This document shows, in pieces, positions 1 through 7,203 of a stretch of 14,000 nt of DNA (the first letter of the stretch is position 1; each line of letters opens with the position of its first letter). The notes below the pieces were generated by a model. That model ran no database searches. It saw nothing but the letters and a program-made list of their open reading frames with translations, and had not been told where the DNA came from. Both the position numbers and the translations under genes were made by a program. Origin of the DNA: DATDPY01 sp964395765 (GTDB lineage: Bacteria > Bacteroidota > Bacteroidia > Cytophagales > Cyclobacteriaceae); assembly GCA_964395765.1 (NCBI GenBank), contig CAYNCU010000109.1, forward strand, positions 1 through 14,000, given 5' to 3'.

Positions 1-125
1 AAGAAAAAAATAAACTTAATACTGATGAATCGGGAGATAAATTATATATTTTACAAGACACAAATAAATTACACCCTGGAAGAATAGGATTTTTATCAAG
101 ATATTTAGATATATATTTTAATTTA
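1..125. other. AT-rich edge segment that does not fit the receptor gene
   Basis: About 22% G+C over the first 120 bases, clearly lower than the gene it adjoins. The minus-strand receptor frame stays open here, but its translation loses the receptor pattern straight after SLFNDKLK, where relatives usually continue with a strand containing RYDKN. On the plus strand the frame 3-152 is open for 49 codons up to the TGA at 150-152 and reads like ordinary protein (for example GDKLYILQDTNKLHPGRIGF). The segment may be a foreign insertion, a chimeric assembly join at the sequence edge, or simply a divergent AT-rich receptor end. I do not recognise the plus-strand peptide and do not call it as a gene. 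Confidence 0.4.
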
Positions 126-1849
126 TCATTGAACAAGCTTTTCGATGCCTGAACGAAAACACCGCCTTCCTTTATTTTAATCCGGTTGTCCTTATCATCG
201 AATAAAGTTCCATTGGTAAACATATCATACAGCCTGAAATTCCCGCCTACCAGCAGGTTAATAATTTTTACTTCCTTGCTGAAATCATACTGACCTTCGA
301 CATGGTAGAATTTACTATTACTGTAAATTCCTGCTCCAGAGAGGCCATAGGTATGGATAAGACTGTCTTTTTTACTGTTAAATTCAACAGAACCAGGAAG
401 GATCCTGCCTTCATCAGCAAACCTACGGGCTGTTGAAGGATCTCCGGCATTCACCCCGGAAATATCGCCGTTAAATGCGGCTGCATACCGGTTGAACCAC
501 ATGTTATCCGCCTGGTCGGGGCTTACCACATTACCATTAAGGTCCTCCACCCAGGTCCTGTTCATCAACTGGCCCAGGGCCCTTGCGTTATAGGAATCTT
601 GTGAATTTTCGACAATACCATAAGCACGCAGGAAATAATTGCTTCCTTTCAGCTCCACCCTATGTTCCTGCAGGAGAAAATTATTCAGGCAAAACCGGTT
701 ACTGCCGGTATAAGGGGCCGAACCATTACCAAAATTATACTGATAAGAGGCTTCCATATTATTACTGATCCTGTAATGAACAGAAGCATCCAGTTTCAAT
801 GAGTGAACATCATACTGCATCAGGTTTCTTTCTTCATATCCTGTTCTTGCCACCCATCCGATTCCCGGAAGGTTTTCGGATACCTCATCCCCGTATATAT
901 TCAGCGCATCCCTGGCAGGGTTGTTATCACCCCGCTGGTCGGGCGGCGTATTCTGATCTACATCGGTATAGTTGGTGGCATACCAGTCCAGCGCTTTCAG
1001 ATAATCGGCATTTACTTTGAAGGCAAATTTGTTATTGAAGGCTTTGGCGTACCGGAAAGAATAGTCATACAAGCCGTGAGGTTTTGCATACGGTTCGTTA
1101 ATATGGTTGATACCGGTTTTCAACTGCACGCTAAGCCCCTGGTATTGGAACGGATTCTTGGTATTGATCATTAATACACCGTTGAAAGCTACCGGCCCGT
1201 ATAATGCCGATGCGGCCCCCGGAATAAGTTCAACGCTCTCTACATCAAGGTCGGAGGCTCCGAATAAATTGCCAACGGCAAAATTCAGGCCGGGCGTCTG
1301 ATTGTCAACTCCGTCAACCAACTGTAGAAACCTTGGATTACCGGTGTCATTGAAACCACGGGTATTGATGGGCGTAAAGGTGATGGAGCTTGTCACCATA
1401 TCCACTCCTTTGAGATTATGCAAGGCGTCATAGTAATTTATGGAGGCGGTTTCCCGGATCTGCTCCGCATCAAGTTTTTCAATAGTAACCGGGGATTTAA
1501 GAATATTTTCTTCAACCCTTGACGGTGCCACCACCACTTCATTCATCAATTGGGTAGAAGTTTTAAGCCCGATATTTAGAGTCTGGGCGGGACTGGTTAT
1601 GGGAATTTCCTGTTTTTCATAACCCACTTCGGAAATAACCAATGTGAAAGGAGGATTTAGGGATAACTTCAATTCAAAGTTTCCCTTTTCATCGGTAATA
1701 GTACCGATGACCTTGCCTTTAACGGTAATATTAACTCCGGCGATCGGATCGCCGCTGTCTGCATCGATAATGGTACCCTTAACGATATTTTCCTGCGCAA
1801 ACAGGAATAGGGGATCCATCATTAGTATTAAGAGTATATATTTTTTCAT
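1..1849 (-). CDS. TonB-dependent outer-membrane receptor, C-terminal part missing
   Basis: Outer-membrane beta-barrel receptor that imports a ligand using TonB energy; the substrate cannot be told. The ATG at 1847-1849 opens a signal peptide (residues 1-18, ending LFLFA, then QE). Residues ~21-95 look like a carboxypeptidase-regulatory-like beta-sandwich (KGTIIDADSGDPIAG, then GTITDEKGNFEL). NEVVVAPSR at 103-111 leads into the plug (~112-235), which has NTRGFNDTG, LQLVDGVDNQTPG and the typical DVESVELIPGAASALYG segment; barrel sequence follows. About 616 codons are visible with no stop, against roughly 800-1000 for the family, so the 3' end lies outside. It starts 6 bases after the AhpD-like gene and is probably co-transcribed with it. 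Residues after ~578 (positions 1 to ~118) stop resembling a receptor and are very AT-rich; see findings. Receptor identity is secure from plug and domain order. Confidence 0.93.
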   Translation of the reverse strand, partial: MKKYILLILMMDPLFLFAQENIVKGTIIDADSGDPIAGVNITVKGKVIGTITDEKGNFELKLSLNPPFTLVISEVGYEKQEIPITSPAQTLNIGLKTSTQLMNEVVVAPSRVEENILKSPVTIEKLDAEQIRETASINYYDALHNLKGVDMVTSSITFTPINTRGFNDTGNPRFLQLVDGVDNQTPGLNFAVGNLFGASDLDVESVELIPGAASALYGPVAFNGVLMINTKNPFQYQGLSVQLKTGINHINEPYAKPHGLYDYSFRYAKAFNNKFAFKVNADYLKALDWYATNYTDVDQNTPPDQRGDNNPARDALNIYGDEVSENLPGIGWVARTGYEERNLMQYDVHSLKLDASVHYRISNNMEASYQYNFGNGSAPYTGSNRFCLNNFLLQEHRVELKGSNYFLRAYGIVENSQDSYNARALGQLMNRTWVEDLNGNVVSPDQADNMWFNRYAAAFNGDISGVNAGDPSTARRFADEGRILPGSVEFNSKKDSLIHTYGLSGAGIYSNSKFYHVEGQYDFSKEVKIINLLVGGNFRLYDMFTNGTLFDDKDNRIKIKEGGVFVQASKSLFNDKLKYISKYLDKNPILPGCNLFVSCKIYNLSPDSSVLSLFFS

Positions 1850-1855
1850 TTAATT

Positions 1856-2437
1856 TCATGCGTTATTAAAGTTTACATTTTTTAAGTGATCATAACCCTG
1901 CGAAAGGCGCTGGTAGCCATTTCGAACAAGGCGGTCTGCGAGGTTGTTGTAAAAAGCCGGCTCAGTTGGCGTAATGGTTGCCAAACCGTCGACATACCGG
2001 TTATACAGGCAAAACAGGGCAGCGATAAGAACCGTATCATGAATTTCAATATCCGTTGCCCCTGTTTTTCGTGCATTTTCGATTAATTCGGGAGTTACAT
2101 TTTTCCCGCTTATGCCAGTTTCCCTGGCGATGTATAAAAGAGCTTTCATTTTCCCGCTTACCCTGGCCGTCGAAATATTTTCCTTTACCTGCCGTGTGAT
2201 TTCCGTTGTATCCAGAAGCTTATCGGCAGTTGCCGTATGTGCAGAGGTGCAAAACCTGCATTCATTACCATGGGATACTACCGTGGCAATTAATTCCCTT
2301 TCACCTTCGGTAAGGGTTGAAGGGCCCCGCATAAGGACCTGGGTAAGTTCACGAATAGGTACTGCGGAATCTTTCCTGTATTCAAGCAGCCCGGTTATTC
2401 CGGGAAGATGGTCTTCTAGGTTACTTATATAAGGCAT
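1856..2437 (-). CDS. AhpD-like / carboxymuconolactone decarboxylase-family peroxidase-related protein
   Basis: Cytoplasmic, all-helical protein of the AhpD-like superfamily, 193 residues, matching the length of the 'peroxidase-related' branch. The diagnostic motif is present: E59-C60-x-x-C63-x3-H67 (GNECRFCTSAH), the redox cysteine pair and proton-relay His used by AhpD enzymes to reduce peroxides. It is preceded by TLTEGERELIATVVSHG, the helix that normally leads into this motif. No signal peptide. The ATG at 2435-2437 has an A/T-rich leader without a Shine-Dalgarno, as usual in Bacteroidota. It ends with TGA six bases before the TonB receptor start, so the two are probably one transcript. 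Family assignment is firm; the real substrate (organic hydroperoxide or other) and the thiol partner are unknown. Confidence 0.88.
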   Translation of the reverse strand: MPYISNLEDHLPGITGLLEYRKDSAVPIRELTQVLMRGPSTLTEGERELIATVVSHGNECRFCTSAHTATADKLLDTTEITRQVKENISTARVSGKMKALLYIARETGISGKNVTPELIENARKTGATDIEIHDTVLIAALFCLYNRYVDGLATITPTEPAFYNNLADRLVRNGYQRLSQGYDHLKNVNFNNA

Positions 2438-2663
2438 TATTTTTTAATTAAATGGTTGCACACACGAATGGCGGATGCATAGATCGTTGCTGATATCATT
2501 CAGAATTTACCAATACGAATAGTAATTCATTGTTTTATGAATACACGGATTCGCACATTAGTTCTGAATAATATGGAATATGGATAAGCAGGCAATCATG
2601 GGTAGAATGAATACCTTGCAACCAGATCGTATGTGATGTTTATTAAATCGAAGAGTGAATATT
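2438..2663. other. 226-base intergenic region, probable promoter region of the AhpD-like/receptor pair
   Basis: No convincing ORF or RNA gene. The region lies downstream of the small membrane protein gene and upstream of the AhpD-like gene, so it should hold the terminator of the first and the promoter of the second. I could not find a clear Bacteroidota promoter (TTG plus TAnnTTTG). An AT-rich imperfect inverted repeat lies at 2522-2544: GTAATTCAT, loop of about 6, then ATGAATAC, with one bulged base. It sits about 85-105 bases before the start codon and could be an operator or just a weak hairpin. Confidence 0.4.
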
Positions 2664-3200
2664 TCAGCCTTTGGGAGGGGGGGTCGGGACTGTGAGGTAG
2701 GTAAAGAGTTCGAAGAACTTTTTACGGTTCCTATGGTTCAATAAAGATTCTTCAGGTTTGTCAAGAAAAATTGTATTCCTGGTCACATGGTAGTCTTTAC
2801 TGAAATTGCCCATAATCTTTATGGTTTTGGAATTCGCGGTAAGGTCATTGGTTTGTTTAACAAAATCCTTAACAAGACCGGAGATACGATTAACATCGGG
2901 ATCCCTGATGCAAACAATATAAAGTGTATCGCGTTCCAGTTTTTGCTTAACGAACTTATAATATTCTCCTTTATACTGGAACGAACCGTTTACTCTTTCA
3001 AAAGAATTCCAATCCTGGTAATAAGGAAGGGCAAAAGGAAATTTAAAAGTAATGGTTTCTCTGGAATTATAGTTATCGGTGTTGAGCCGATATGTCATCG
3101 CATCATCTGCCTTCCTCTTCATTACCCAGAAAATGACATAATATCCTGCCAGGTAATTGAGGAAAATTAGTGCTAAAACCGTTGAAATTATCTTTCTCAC
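2664..3200 (-). CDS. Conserved-looking protein of unknown function with one N-terminal membrane anchor
   Basis: 178 residues, not recognised. Residues 4-27 form a hydrophobic segment (STVLALIFLNYLAGYYVIFWV) followed by KRK, so it is either a single membrane anchor with the C-terminal part outside or an uncleaved signal. The soluble part is charged and aromatic-rich, with FKFPFALPYYQDWNSFE near 52-68, and shows no cysteine cluster or nucleotide-binding motif. The tail TVPTPPPKG is proline-rich and is encoded over a run of seven G on the plus strand. The start is a GTG at 3198-3200: no in-frame ATG lies between it and the upstream in-frame stop at 3222-3224. It follows purE in the same direction after a 181-base gap that contains a strong hairpin, so it may be transcribed separately. 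No function can be given. Confidence 0.75.
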   Translation of the reverse strand: MRKIISTVLALIFLNYLAGYYVIFWVMKRKADDAMTYRLNTDNYNSRETITFKFPFALPYYQDWNSFERVNGSFQYKGEYYKFVKQKLERDTLYIVCIRDPDVNRISGLVKDFVKQTNDLTANSKTIKIMGNFSKDYHVTRNTIFLDKPEESLLNHRNRKKFFELFTYLTVPTPPPKG

Positions 3201-3332
3201 AATATCGGATAACCAGCATATTTATGGAAAAATTTCAATAACATCAAATTTGGGGAGGCGAAATTCGGGTTTTTGTGAAAAAGGATCACAGGTCTGTCGA
3301 CGTAAGAGAAAGCGATTTTCTTTAATACCAAA

Positions 3333-3369
3333 CCCGAATCCGGAGTTTTTACAGAATTCCGGATCCGGG
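3333..3369 (-). terminator. Strong imperfect hairpin 12 bases after purE (probable terminator or attenuator)
   Basis: Arms 3333-3344 (CCCGAATCCGGA) and 3358-3369 (TCCGGATCCGGG) pair at 11 of 12 positions, with a single A-C mismatch and a 13-base loop. In the direction of purE transcription only TTT follows directly (TTTGGTATT), so it is a weak intrinsic terminator at best. The inner arm can alternatively pair 10 of 10 with 3263-3272 further downstream (see findings). Confidence 0.55.
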
Positions 3370-3381
3370 CTTAGCGACATG

Positions 3382-3894
3382 TTATAAAAATTCCTTATAT
3401 CCTTTTTGTGCAATTTCAACGGCCAGGTTCTCGGCTTTTTTCTTCATTGATTCACGGAATGATTGCAGTTTATCACGCAAAGTTTCATCGGAAACAGCTA
3501 AAATCTCCGCAGCGAGGATTCCTGCATTACGGGCTCCGTTCAGTGCAACGGTTGCCACGGGGATACCGGGAGGCATTTGAAGTATGGCCAGCGCGGAATC
3601 CAGTCCTGATGGAGAGTTGGCAGCTATCACGGGTACTCCGATTACAGGAAGTGTCGTGAAGGCAGCAACCACACCGGGAAGATGAGCAGCCATACCGGCT
3701 CCGGCAATAATTACCTTTATTCCTCTTTCCCTGGCCGATTCTGCAAAATCCATTACCTTGTGCGGCGTGCGATGGGCAGAAAGAACCGTTAGCTCAAACC
3801 CGATTCCTAATTCATCCAACACCTTGGCTGATTCCTGCATGACCCCGAGATCTGACTTACTTCCCATGATAATACCTACGGAAACTGTACTCAT
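3382..3894 (-). CDS. purE: N5-carboxyaminoimidazole ribonucleotide mutase
   Basis: Class I PurE, which converts N5-CAIR to CAIR in de novo purine synthesis in the cytoplasm as a homo-octamer. All signature segments are present in its 170 residues: GSKSD at 11-15 (phosphate/ribose site), SAHRTP at 39-44 with the catalytic His at 41, AGMAAHLPG at 66-74, and LDSALAILQMPPGIPVATVALNGARNAG at about 98-125. Length and order match the family exactly. The ATG at 3892-3894 is the only sensible start and has no Shine-Dalgarno. A polytopic membrane protein gene ends 36 bases upstream on the same strand, so purE may be the second gene of a transcript. purK is not in this window. Nothing about the protein is odd. 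Confidence 0.98.
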   Translation of the reverse strand: MSTVSVGIIMGSKSDLGVMQESAKVLDELGIGFELTVLSAHRTPHKVMDFAESARERGIKVIIAGAGMAAHLPGVVAAFTTLPVIGVPVIAANSPSGLDSALAILQMPPGIPVATVALNGARNAGILAAEILAVSDETLRDKLQSFRESMKKKAENLAVEIAQKGYKEFL

Positions 3895-3930
3895 ATTGGT
3901 TCGATTTTAATGAATGAATTATTAACTATT

Positions 3931-4581
3931 TTATTTGTAAACAAGTATATAAAATCCGAGCCAAATAAAAAACCAGAATACATAAAAGGAAAAAACGATA
4001 TACCATGACCGGTTTATTTTTTTTCCGGATAAATACTGGACTCCATAAACGAGGATAATCCAATAAAATACTTCGAACAGATTTAAAGCTTTGAGCGGGT
4101 AGTGCCAAGCTGCCTGAATATGCTGGTAATCGAATAATCCCATTAAAGAAAGAGGATAAAATGCTCTTACATCCCAGATATCAGGATCCGTGCTAACCGT
4201 CAGAAACCAGCCGATTTTCATAAATTCCGCCAGGAAAAAGATACATTCGGCCAGCATGGCCAATTGCCAAAGTTTTGAAAAATAAACTTTATAACCCCAG
4301 GTAAAACAGCCCACCCACAATACAAAGGCGGTAACGGTGAACTTATAAAGGTAAATAAGCGGAATGGTCAGGTACTGAAGTGAACTCACCGCGTGGTATA
4401 TTCCCATCTGGCCTCTTTCTTCCAGAATCTCAAAGGCGGCGATATGACTTTCAATCAGGCTTTTTTTCAGGAAAAGCAACAGGAAAGAAATCAGGCAAAC
4501 CAATATAAAAAATACACGTTTATCAATCTGGTAAAATTCATTGAAAACGGGAGCGAAAGGATTATTGAATTTAACAGTCAT
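3931..4581 (-). CDS. Polytopic membrane protein of unknown function, possibly Yip1-like
   Basis: 216 residues with about five hydrophobic segments (roughly 23-39, 70-95, 104-128, 167-183 and 191-213), so an inner-membrane protein. The short charged N-terminus (KFNNPFAPVFNEFYQIDKR) lies before the first segment. No catalytic motif is visible. The size, the spacing of segments and the soluble stretch between the first and second remind me of the Yip1-like membrane proteins common in Bacteroidota, but I cannot confirm this from sequence alone. The ATG is at 4579-4581 with no clear ribosome binding site. It lies 36 bases before purE and is divergent from the TPR gene across 103 bases; the nearness to purE does not by itself suggest a purine role. 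Confidence 0.8.
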   Translation of the reverse strand: MTVKFNNPFAPVFNEFYQIDKRVFFILVCLISFLLLFLKKSLIESHIAAFEILEERGQMGIYHAVSSLQYLTIPLIYLYKFTVTAFVLWVGCFTWGYKVYFSKLWQLAMLAECIFFLAEFMKIGWFLTVSTDPDIWDVRAFYPLSLMGLFDYQHIQAAWHYPLKALNLFEVFYWIILVYGVQYLSGKKINRSWYIVFSFYVFWFFIWLGFYILVYK

Positions 4582-4684
4582 GGAATAGAATATCCTATTT
4601 CATTCTTAAAGATTTATTTTAGCGTAATTTATACGGAACAGAACAATTTCGATAAAAAATTACCGTCATAGTATAAGGCTGCAG
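4582..4684. promoter_or_regulatory. 103-base divergent intergenic region
   Basis: Sits between the start codons of the minus-strand membrane protein and the plus-strand TPR gene, so it must hold both promoters. It is AT-rich. I could not identify a convincing TTG / TAnnTTTG pair on either strand, nor a strong operator repeat; no gene is seen. Confidence 0.45.
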
Positions 4685-5866
4685 ATGAAACCGCGAATTT
4701 ATATTTTTATTTTACTAATAACCTGCAAATCCCTCACTGTTTTTGCGCAGGACAACAATTCACAGGATACATCACAAATTCTTCTACTTGAAGACAAGGA
4801 CATTCAGATCGCTTCAACGGATGCCATCAATGACATGTATAATTTTAAATTTGATAAAGCGGAAAGGCAATTCAGGTGGATAAAGCAACGATACCCGGAT
4901 CACCCGATCGCTTATTTCCTGTTAGGTCTCAGTACGTGGTGGAAAATCAATATCAATTATGATGACAAGCAGTATGACGATCGTTTTATTGCCTATATCG
5001 ATACCGCTATTTATTATGCAAAAAAACTTTATGATAAACCCCGTTGCCGGATCGAGGGGGCATTTTTTCTTGCCGCCGGATATGGCTTTGAAGGGCGATT
5101 ATACGGGGAAAGAAGCGAATGGATAAAGGCAGCATTTGCCAGTAAAAATTCATTAAAATATTTTGAGGACTGCAAGGGAAATTCATATCTCAGCCCGGAG
5201 CTCATGTTCGGCGATGCCTTATTTAATTATTTTTCAGTCTGGATCCCGGAAAATTACCCCTGGTTAAAGCCTATTATGGCATTTTTCCCGAAAGGAGATA
5301 AGAAACTGGGGTTGAAACAACTTGAAACTGTTGCGCATAACGCTTTTTATACGAGAACGGAAGCACAGTATTTTTTAATGCGGATTCTTGCCACCGACGA
5401 GCACGATCCCCAGGGAGCGCTTGTTATCTCGGAATATTTGCACAAAACTTTCCCGGACAATTCCTACTTTCACCGGTATTATGATCGTATGCTTTATTCG
5501 TTAGGCTATACCAATGAAACAGAAAACCAGTCATTGCAGATCCTGAACAGGATTGACAGTGGCATGTTCGGGTACGGTACTATAGAAGGACGCTGGGCAT
5601 CTTTTTTCCTGGGGCAGGTATATGAACGCAAACGGGATGTTGAATCCGCAAAAAAATATTATAAATTATGCATAAAATATTCAGAGGAGGGGAATGCCAC
5701 AGACGCAGGCTACTATATTTATTCAAATCTTTCGCTCGGTCAAATCGCCATGAAGCAGGGAGATAAAGCCTCGGCTAAAGATTACTTTAAAAAAGTCAGA
5801 AAGGATACCAAAAGGAGTGAGGCTGCCAATAAACGAGCGAGAGAGCTTCTAAAGGAATTAAGATGA
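4685..5866 (+). CDS. Exported TPR-repeat protein
   Basis: 393 residues. Residues 1-21 are a Sec signal peptide (basic MKPR, hydrophobic core, then LTVFA before QD), so the protein acts in the periplasm or at the outer membrane. Helical repeats resembling TPRs occur at about 44-77 (MYNFKFDKAERQFRWIKQR), 302-335 (LGQVYERKRDVESAKKYY) and 342-375 (LGQIAMKQGDKASAKDYF), with similar alpha-helical sequence between. TPRs bind other proteins, and no enzyme motif is seen. The start ATG at 4685 directly precedes the signal peptide. Its stop overlaps the next gene's start as ATGA (5863-5866), implying translational coupling, so it may scaffold or assist that membrane protein. The exact family is not recognised. 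Confidence 0.85.
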   Translation: MKPRIYIFILLITCKSLTVFAQDNNSQDTSQILLLEDKDIQIASTDAINDMYNFKFDKAERQFRWIKQRYPDHPIAYFLLGLSTWWKININYDDKQYDDRFIAYIDTAIYYAKKLYDKPRCRIEGAFFLAAGYGFEGRLYGERSEWIKAAFASKNSLKYFEDCKGNSYLSPELMFGDALFNYFSVWIPENYPWLKPIMAFFPKGDKKLGLKQLETVAHNAFYTRTEAQYFLMRILATDEHDPQGALVISEYLHKTFPDNSYFHRYYDRMLYSLGYTNETENQSLQILNRIDSGMFGYGTIEGRWASFFLGQVYERKRDVESAKKYYKLCIKYSEEGNATDAGYYIYSNLSLGQIAMKQGDKASAKDYFKKVRKDTKRSEAANKRARELLKELR

Positions 5867-7203
5867 CCGCAAGAGATATAATCGTAACACCGCTCCTGAT
5901 CATTATTATATTCCTGGTCACTTTCTTCCTGCGCCGACGGTTTACGGATAGAAATACGGCGCCCTATTTTTACCCGGCATTGGCGGTAAAGATCCTGGGA
6001 GCTATAGCTTTGGGATTTATTTACCAGTATTATTATCAGAGCGGCGATACCTTTACTTATTTTAACGAGGGAAGCTATTACATTTGGAAAGCTTTTATGG
6101 ATTCCCCTCTTAAGGGCCTGTCCCTTGTTTTCGGCAATGCGGGACACATCACAGAGAGTACTTATGAATATGCTTCGAAAATCGTATTCTTCAGCGACCC
6201 ATCTTCCTATTTTGTAATCCGGATAGCAGGGATTTTTGATCTTCTGACTTTTCATACTTATTCTGCTACTGCCATTTTATTTGCACTTTATAGTTTTGCA
6301 GGAGCCTGGGCGATGTACACCGCATTTTACAGGATATTTCCACGCTTGCATTTACAACTGGCGCTTGCTATTTTCTTTATTCCGTCTGTTTTTTTCTGGG
6401 GTTCCGGATTAATGAAAGATTCATTAACTCTCGGCGCCGTAAGCTGGGCCACATACGCTTTCATTAACATCTTTATTGAGAAAAGATCGGTCATTACCAA
6501 TGTAATTATTATTCTGATAGCATTTTATATATTGTTTGTGGTCAAAATATATATTCTGTTATGTTTGGTGCCTTCCTTGTTTGCGTGGCTGTATTTTGAA
6601 TATATTACTTCTATCCGTAATATTGTCGCCAGGGTGATGCTCCTTCCTGTAATCCTGGGAATCGCCGTCTTTGCCGGTTATTATTCCATAATTAAAATCA
6701 GCTCGGAAAACTCAAGGTATAATATTTCTTCCATTAGCCAGACCGCTGAAGCTACAGCCCGCTGGATCTCTTATGTAAGTGAAAGAGAGGGAGGGTCGAC
6801 CTATACATTGGGTGATTACGACTATAGTCCCAGGGGGATGCTTGAAAAATCCTATAAGGCGGTCTGGGTGACTTTGTTCAGACCCTATCTATGGGAATCA
6901 AAAAACCCTGTTATGATCTTTTCGGCCCTTGAAAGTCTGAGTTTTCTGCTTTTCACTTTATTTGTGTTTTTCCGTTCCGGTCCATTGAATGTAGTAAGGA
7001 TCATCTCGACCAAACCCGTTGTGGTGTTCTGCCTTCTGTTTGCCGTCACTTTTTCATTTGCGGTGGGAATTTCAACCTATAATTTCGGCTCCCTGGTCCG
7101 TTATAAGATACCCATGATGTCATTTTACATCCTGGCGATGTTTCTTATATATTATTATTCAAACAGGCCAAGAAAGTTGTTGAGATTGGAAGCGGTGGAA
7201 TAA
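5863..7203 (+). CDS. Polytopic inner-membrane protein, GT-C / surface-polysaccharide-like
   Basis: 446 residues with about ten or eleven membrane segments (starting at ~6-23 and 38-56, then a cluster between ~115 and 276, and again ~354-431). Two long non-membrane stretches exist: ~57-114, holding YYQSGDTFTYF with Asp62, and ~280-350. An acidic residue in the first large loop, FFWGSGLMKDSLTL near 177-190, and RYKIPMMSFYILAM near 413-426 are reminiscent of GT-C glycosyltransferases and polysaccharide polymerase/ligase-type proteins. This is inference from layout, and no single motif proves it. It is translationally coupled to the exported TPR protein upstream. The coding end overlaps the convergent glycosyltransferase gene by 49 bases (7155-7203). 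A transport or scaffold role is also possible. Confidence 0.8.
   Translation: MTARDIIVTPLLIIIIFLVTFFLRRRFTDRNTAPYFYPALAVKILGAIALGFIYQYYYQSGDTFTYFNEGSYYIWKAFMDSPLKGLSLVFGNAGHITESTYEYASKIVFFSDPSSYFVIRIAGIFDLLTFHTYSATAILFALYSFAGAWAMYTAFYRIFPRLHLQLALAIFFIPSVFFWGSGLMKDSLTLGAVSWATYAFINIFIEKRSVITNVIIILIAFYILFVVKIYILLCLVPSLFAWLYFEYITSIRNIVARVMLLPVILGIAVFAGYYSIIKISSENSRYNISSISQTAEATARWISYVSEREGGSTYTLGDYDYSPRGMLEKSYKAVWVTLFRPYLWESKNPVMIFSALESLSFLLFTLFVFFRSGPLNVVRIISTKPVVVFCLLFAVTFSFAVGISTYNFGSLVRYKIPMMSFYILAMFLIYYYSNRPRKLLRLEAVE

Noticed and set aside
799..1301. Plus-strand ORFs of up to 123 codons inside the receptor gene
   Set aside because: They are antisense to a well-supported receptor frame, have no domain or leader signal, and their composition mirrors the opposite strand.
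2522..2544. AT-rich inverted repeat before the AhpD-like gene as a defined operator
   Set aside because: It has short bulged AT-rich arms, easily expected by chance in such sequence; noted only within the intergenic entry.
3222..3419. 65-codon minus-strand ORF overlapping the purE 3' end and the hairpin
   Set aside because: It begins inside purE in another frame and runs through the inverted repeats; a hairpin region is a better explanation than a small gene.
4584..4599. Short palindrome-like AATAG-AATATC-CTATT next to the start of the membrane protein gene
   Set aside because: Five-base arms in AT-rich sequence are not above chance expectation.
5782..6255. 157-codon minus-strand ORF across the TPR/membrane gene junction
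   Set aside because: It lies opposite two genes with a clear ATGA junction, a signal peptide and membrane segments; its own translation is low in hydrophobic structure and shows no motif.
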